The position numbers were made by a program, and so were the translations under genes. From Limnohabitans sp. (lineage in GTDB: Bacteria; Pseudomonadota; Gammaproteobacteria; Burkholderiales; Burkholderiaceae_C), in the NCBI GenBank assembly GCA_030158125.1, contig JAOATL010000015.1, positions 124,001 through 188,000 on the forward strand: a stretch of 64,000 nt of DNA. Reading direction: 5' to 3'. Positions within the stretch are counted from its first letter, which is position 1. Each line of letters starts with the position of its first letter. The notes beneath the pieces were generated by a model. The model made no database searches and was not told where the DNA came from. It saw only the letters and a list, made by a program, of their open reading frames with translations. Below, one piece after another: positions 60,188 to 64,000 of the stretch.

Positions 60188-62059
60188 ATGAACTCACCCG
60201 TGATGCAGGGCTTGAACCTGAATACACCCACGTACGTTAAAAACCCCAAGCTGATTGCTTGGGTGGCCGAAATGGCCGCTTTGTGCAAGCCCGCCAATGT
60301 GTACTGGTGCGATGGCTCCGAAGAAGAGTACGACCGTCTGTGCCAACAATTGGTCGACAGCGGCACCTTCAAAAAGCTCAACCCCGCCAAGCGTCCAGGC
60401 AGCTTCTTGGCCTGCTCCGATCCTTCCGATGTGGCGCGCGTCGAAGACCGCACCTACATCTGCTCTGAAAAGAAAGAGAACGCCGGCCCTACCAACAACT
60501 GGATGGCGCCCGCCGACATGCGCAAAACCTTGAACCCTTTGTTCGACGGTTGCATGCAAGGCCGCACAATGTATGTGGTGCCATTCTCCATGGGCCCCTT
60601 GGGCTCCCACATTGCGCACGTTGGCATTGAGTTGACCGACAGCGCCTATGTGGCCGTCAATCAAAAGCTCATGACCCGCATGGGCAAAGCGGTGTTTGAT
60701 GTCATCGGCACCGATGGCGAGTTCGTACCTTGCTTGCACACTGTGGGCGCACCTTTGGTCAATGGCGCCAAAGACACCACCTCATGGCCTTGCAACCCCA
60801 CCGTCAAGTACATCGTTCACTACCCAGAAACACGCGAGATCTGGTCTTACGGTTCTGGCTACGGCGGCAATGCTTTGTTGGGCAAAAAATGCTTGGCCTT
60901 GCGCATCGCCTCCAGCATGGGCCGCGAACAAGGCTGGTTGGCCGAGCACATGCTCATTTTGGGCGTGACCAATCCTCAAGGCAAAAAGTACCACGTGGCT
61001 GCTGCCTTCCCCAGCGCTTGCGGCAAAACCAATTTCTCGATGTTGGTACCGCCCGAAGGTTTCAATGGCTGGAAAGTCACCACCATTGGCGACGACATTG
61101 CTTGGATCAAGCCCCAAGCCAACGGCAAGATGATGGCCATCAACCCTGAAGCGGGTTATTTTGGCGTGGCCCCAGGTACCAACCACCACACCAACCCCAA
61201 CTGCATGGCCAGCTTGGACAAAAACGTCATTTTCACCAACGTGGCTTTGACCGATGACGGCGACGTCTGGTGGGAAGGCATCGAAAAAGACACCGGCAAA
61301 TTGCCCGATCATTTGATCGATTGGCAAGGCAAAGACTGGACCCCCCAGATTGCCAAAGACACGGGCGCCAAAGCAGCGCACCCCAACGCACGCTTCACCG
61401 TGGCTGCCACCAACAACCCCGCACTCGACCCCGCATGGGACGATGCTGCAGGCGTGTCCATCGACGCGTTCATCTTCGGCGGTCGCCGCTCCACCACCGT
61501 GCCTTTGGTGACCGAAGCTCGCAACTGGACCGAAGGCGTTTACATGGCGGCCACCATGGGCTCTGAAACCACCGCTGCCGCCTTTGGCGCGCAAGGCGTG
61601 GTTCGCCGCGATCCTTTTGCCATGTTGCCCTTCTGCGGCTACAACATGAGCGACTACTTCCAACACTGGTTGGACGTGGGCGCCAAAATCCAAGCCGGCG
61701 GCCACAAGTTGCCCAGCATTTACTGCGTTAACTGGTTCCGCAAAGACGAAGCGGGCAAGTTTGTCTGGCCCGGTTATGGCGACAACATGCGCGTTTTGAA
61801 GTGGATGATCGACCGTTTGGAAGGTCAGGCCCAAGGTCAAGAATCCATGTTTGGCGTCACGCCCACGTATGGCGAATTGAACTGGACCGGCTTGAACTTC
61901 ACCGCCGACCAATTCAAAACTGTCACCAGCATCGACAAAGCGGCATGGCAACAAGAGTTGCAATTGCACACCACGCACTTTGAGCAATTGGCCTACAACA
62001 TGCCCAAAGCATTGCTCGACACCAAAGCAGCGTTGGAACAACGCTTAGCAGCCATCTGA
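60188..62059 (+). CDS. pckG: Phosphoenolpyruvate carboxykinase (GTP)
   Basis: PckG converts oxaloacetate and GTP to PEP for gluconeogenesis. The 623-residue enzyme has the nucleotide motif [25 protein letters not shown] and the substrate arginine region near the N-terminus. The Cys in PSACGKT is the reactive cysteine of GTP-type enzymes. I chose [17 protein letters not shown] because it follows a ribosome-binding site; 45 in-frame codons upstream form the leader hairpin. Confidence 0.97.
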   Translation: MNSPVMQGLNLNTPTYVKNPKLIAWVAEMAALCKPANVYWCDGSEEEYDRLCQQLVDSGTFKKLNPAKRPGSFLACSDPSDVARVEDRTYICSEKKENAGPTNNWMAPADMRKTLNPLFDGCMQGRTMYVVPFSMGPLGSHIAHVGIELTDSAYVAVNQKLMTRMGKAVFDVIGTDGEFVPCLHTVGAPLVNGAKDTTSWPCNPTVKYIVHYPETREIWSYGSGYGGNALLGKKCLALRIASSMGREQGWLAEHMLILGVTNPQGKKYHVAAAFPSACGKTNFSMLVPPEGFNGWKVTTIGDDIAWIKPQANGKMMAINPEAGYFGVAPGTNHHTNPNCMASLDKNVIFTNVALTDDGDVWWEGIEKDTGKLPDHLIDWQGKDWTPQIAKDTGAKAAHPNARFTVAATNNPALDPAWDDAAGVSIDAFIFGGRRSTTVPLVTEARNWTEGVYMAATMGSETTAAAFGAQGVVRRDPFAMLPFCGYNMSDYFQHWLDVGAKIQAGGHKLPSIYCVNWFRKDEAGKFVWPGYGDNMRVLKWMIDRLEGQAQGQESMFGVTPTYGELNWTGLNFTADQFKTVTSIDKAAWQQELQLHTTHFEQLAYNMPKALLDTKAALEQRLAAI

Positions 62060-62082
62060 CAAACGCTGCCTCGCGCCAAAAG

Positions 62083-62979
62083 TTGGCGCAAGCTTTGTTG
62101 TGGTTCACACCGGCCATGTGGTCGGTGAACTACGTGGTGGCCAAAACAGCGCCCGGCATCATCAGCCCTCACGTGCTTGCACTGGGCCGATGGTTTTTGG
62201 CGGGCCTCATTTTGGCCACGATCGCGCGCGCCGAGCTTTGGCGCGAACGCAAGAGCACACTGAATGCCTGGCCTCAATACTTGGTTTTGGGCAGCTTGGG
62301 CATGCTCATTTGTGGCGCGTGGGTGTACTGGGCAGCCGAGACCACCAGCGCCATCAACATTGCTTTGATTTATGCGGCATCGCCCGTGCTGATCACTTTG
62401 GGCGCAGTGATAGGCCTGAAAGAAAGCTTCTCTTGGCGGCAAGGGTTTGGCGTTGTGTTGGCCTTGCTGGGTGTATTGCATGTGGTGGTGAAAGGCCAAT
62501 GGACAGCATTGTCCCAAGTGATCTGGGTGCTGGGCGATGGCCTGATTGTGATGGCCATGGTGTCTTGGGCAGCCTATGCCTTGCTGCTGAAAAAATGGGT
62601 CAGCCCCTTGAGTTCGACGGCCCGGTTGGCGGCAACGTGTTTGGGGGGTAGCCTGGTTTTGTTGCCATTTGCAATGACAGAATGGCTTGGCACAGCGCAT
62701 GCAGAATGGCGTTTTGAGGCCAGCCTGCTTGTTGTAGTGGCAGCCATATTCCCAGGAGTAGGCGCTTACTTGGCTTATAGTTTTTGTCAAAAAACATTGG
62801 GGGCTAGCCGAGTTGCCGCCAGTCTTTACATGGGTCCTTTGTATGGCAGCCTGGTCGCCTGGCTCTTCCTGGATGAAACCTTGGGCTGGCACCATGCCAT
62901 GGGCACCCTCATGATTTTGCCTGGCATTTATTTGGCTTCGCAAAAGACGCAAGAGAACGTCCAAAAAGTCGAGGCGTAA
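62083..62979 (+). CDS. EamA/DMT-family transporter
   Basis: A 298-residue protein with ten hydrophobic segments and two EamA repeats. The only start keeping the first helix complete is TTG (62083), giving MAQALLWFTPAMWSVNYVVA; the next ATG would cut into helix 1. The substrate is unknown. It lies 23 bases after pckG and may be read through from it. A hairpin overlaps its end. Confidence 0.85.
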   Translation: MAQALLWFTPAMWSVNYVVAKTAPGIISPHVLALGRWFLAGLILATIARAELWRERKSTLNAWPQYLVLGSLGMLICGAWVYWAAETTSAINIALIYAASPVLITLGAVIGLKESFSWRQGFGVVLALLGVLHVVVKGQWTALSQVIWVLGDGLIVMAMVSWAAYALLLKKWVSPLSSTARLAATCLGGSLVLLPFAMTEWLGTAHAEWRFEASLLVVVAAIFPGVGAYLAYSFCQKTLGASRVAASLYMGPLYGSLVAWLFLDETLGWHHAMGTLMILPGIYLASQKTQENVQKVEA

Positions 62980-63000
62980 AAAAACCTCCCGCAGGAGGTT
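62977..63000 (-). terminator. Rho-independent terminator of the membrane-protein gene
   Basis: AACCTCC pairs with GGAGGTT around a four-base loop. On the minus strand a run of seven or more T follows. It is downstream of the gene at 63044-63538 and starts within the stop codon of the convergent transporter gene. Confidence 0.85.
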
Positions 63001-63043
63001 GTTGACGAAGCCCTGCTCACGAAGGCGTCAGGACCCTGTGAGC

Positions 63044-63538
63044 TCAGATGTAGTATTGGCGCTGGCGCAACATGCGGGCAACGCGGCGCTGCGTGCTGCT
63101 TTCGCCCAGCAAAGTTTCTTCATCGCTGCGTGACATGGCAATTTGCAAATCAGACATCAAACGTGCGTCTGTTTGTGCAATGGCCCACAGACGTTCATCG
63201 GAGCGACGTTGCGCCATTTTGGAGGCCAAGTGATCTAAACCCGCCTTCAACTGAACGGCCACTGTTTTTGAGACGCCGGCAAACAAGCCAACTGCGGCAA
63301 AAACAACGGCCCACAAAGCCACCCAAGCCGCCAACAAATGGTCTTCAGCCCACGTGTCAATCATCTGATCTGCCACCACAATGAAGGCGGCCACCACGGC
63401 GGCCAACAACATGATGGCAAGCGTGCGAGTGGGGCTGAATGTGTCGCTCAGGCGTTTGAAGTTGTTGACGACTTTTTCAGCACGGTCAACACCAGGGTGT
63501 GTCAGGGGGTACTCTAAGTGAACAAAATTATGATTCAT
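63044..63538 (-). CDS. Small membrane protein of unknown function
   Basis: A 164-residue protein I do not recognise. A soluble N-terminal part (about 1-38) is followed by two hydrophobic helices (about 40-62 and 68-92) joined by the acidic loop DTWAEDH. The C-terminal 70 residues are charged and helical (LASKMAQRRSDERLWAIAQ) and end QRRVARMLRQRQYYI. A good GAGGAAAC ribosome-binding site precedes the ATG. It has its own terminator and shares a divergent control region with a LysR regulator. Confidence 0.8.
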   Translation of the reverse strand: MNHNFVHLEYPLTHPGVDRAEKVVNNFKRLSDTFSPTRTLAIMLLAAVVAAFIVVADQMIDTWAEDHLLAAWVALWAVVFAAVGLFAGVSKTVAVQLKAGLDHLASKMAQRRSDERLWAIAQTDARLMSDLQIAMSRSDEETLLGESSTQRRVARMLRQRQYYI

Positions 63539-63630
63539 GTCGTTTCCTCTTTGGGAGATTGAATGCGTTAGGGGTCGGACTTGGATGAAAAATTCACCTG
63601 ATTGACTGACCCAATGCTTGAATCATAGGG

Positions 63631-63659
63631 TTTACTCTGATATTGTTCAACTTTATATT
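63631..63659 (+). promoter_or_regulatory. Predicted promoter of the LysR gene
   Basis: TTTACT is followed after 17 bases by TATATT, about 27 bases before the ATG at 63686. The -35 is four of six and the -10 five of six matches. Confidence 0.55.
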
Positions 63660-63680
63660 CATGATTATCATCATTCACAA
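63652..63680 (-). promoter_or_regulatory. Predicted promoter of the small membrane-protein gene
   Basis: On the minus strand TTGTGA is followed after 17 bases by TATAAA. It overlaps the LysR promoter on the other strand, and the two -10 elements share bases. The leader would be about 105 bases. Confidence 0.5.
63657..63675. promoter_or_regulatory. Fur-box-like palindrome between divergent promoters
   Basis: The core ATGATTATCAT matches the centre of the Fur consensus, and about 14 of 19 positions agree overall. It overlaps both predicted promoters, so a bound repressor could block both. Fur is only one candidate. Confidence 0.4.
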
Positions 63681-63685
63681 TAGAA

Positions 63686-64000
63686 ATGATTGAAGCCATC
63701 CAAACCAACTTCCGTACGTTGGACTTGAACCTGTTGCGGGTCTTTGACGAGGTCATGGCGGAGCGCAGCCTGACCAAAGCTGCACGCAACCTGTCCATCA
63801 CTCAGCCGGCTGTGAGCAACGCTTTGCGCCGTTTGCGTGAAACGCTGGGCGACGATTTGGTTCGCCGCGAAGGACACGGCATCTCGCCCACTCTCTTTGC
63901 CTTGACGCTGTGGCCCAACGTGAGAGAGGCTCTTGACCAACTGCAATCGGCCTTGGTGCCGCAGCACTTTGTGCCCAGCCAAGCGCGCAATTCATTTGTA
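63686..64000 (+). CDS. LysR-family transcriptional regulator (partial, 3' end off window)
   Basis: About 105 N-terminal residues are visible. The winged helix-turn-helix is complete: LNLLRVFDEVMAERSLTKAA, then NLSITQPAVSNALRRLRETL and DDLVRREGHGISPT. The ligand domain lies beyond the window, so the inducer cannot be guessed. It is divergent from the small membrane-protein gene, the usual arrangement for a LysR regulator and its target. Confidence 0.92.
   Translation, partial: MIEAIQTNFRTLDLNLLRVFDEVMAERSLTKAARNLSITQPAVSNALRRLRETLGDDLVRREGHGISPTLFALTLWPNVREALDQLQSALVPQHFVPSQARNSFV

Noticed and set aside
60782-62041. A 419-codon open frame antisense to pckG
   Set aside because: It mirrors the codon pattern of pckG, has no ribosome-binding site or domain, and the sense gene is certain.

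Overview
The window is core chromosome of a betaproteobacterium, most likely Burkholderiales/Comamonadaceae (a Limnohabitans- or Rhodoferax-like freshwater lineage). This is inferred from gene content: the atpIBEFHAG order, an rpsL-rpsG-fusA-tuf-rpsJ run joined to the S10 cluster, a TorF porin-glnK-amtB operon, a split methionine synthase with an S-adenosylhomocysteine (SAH) riboswitch, a regulatory-type PTS and a Bug-type solute-binding protein. Genes are densely packed. No gap between genes exceeds 300 bases; the longest is 267 bases, before pckG. I see no insertion sequence, prophage, CRISPR array, rRNA, tRNA or defence locus.

Layout: 1-4769 holds the F1Fo ATP synthase operon on the minus strand (atpG is cut by the window edge). 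4940-8316 holds a CopD-like membrane protein, then ybeD-lipB-lipA-EamA transporter. 8331-12004 (minus) holds an MFS transporter overlapping EIIA(Man)-HPr-EI, a phosphorelay without sugar permeases. 12082-16420 holds a CoA-transferase/hydrolase pair, cytochrome c', cytochrome b561, a GNAT enzyme and a peroxiredoxin. 16564-26519 (minus) is the str plus S10 ribosomal cluster, with strong promoters before rpsL and rplC and structured gaps before rpsG, fusA and tuf. 26672-30416 (minus) is a tight hemJ-VanZ-ferredoxin-hydrolase-carboxypeptidase operon, divergent from hemB and corA. 32684-38641 is a catabolic-looking group: dienelactone hydrolase, DsbA-type isomerase, SDR, MaoC, CoA-acylating semialdehyde dehydrogenase and GMC oxidoreductase. 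38838-47115 holds a TSUP exporter, an EamA transporter, alr, lplT, a glutathione peroxidase, glcEF without glcD, and an SMP-30 lactonase. 47271-49919 (minus) is torF-glnK-amtB, with a sigma-54 promoter and an NtrC-type operator. 50125-52954 holds comM and an MFS transporter. 52944-56886 (minus) is methionine synthase in two reading frames with an SAH riboswitch between them. 56984-62979 holds a Bug protein, recQ, pckG with a structured leader, and an EamA transporter. 63044-64000 holds an unknown membrane protein divergent from a truncated LysR regulator, with overlapping promoters around a Fur-box-like palindrome.

I found no obvious new multi-gene system. The most interesting signals are in non-coding DNA: the SAH switch with mutually exclusive pairings over the metH ribosome-binding site, a long inverted repeat in the pckG leader, a hairpin series ending in a terminator against the TSUP start codon, an NtrC operator at the comM ribosome-binding site, and three hairpins between rpsL and rpsG.
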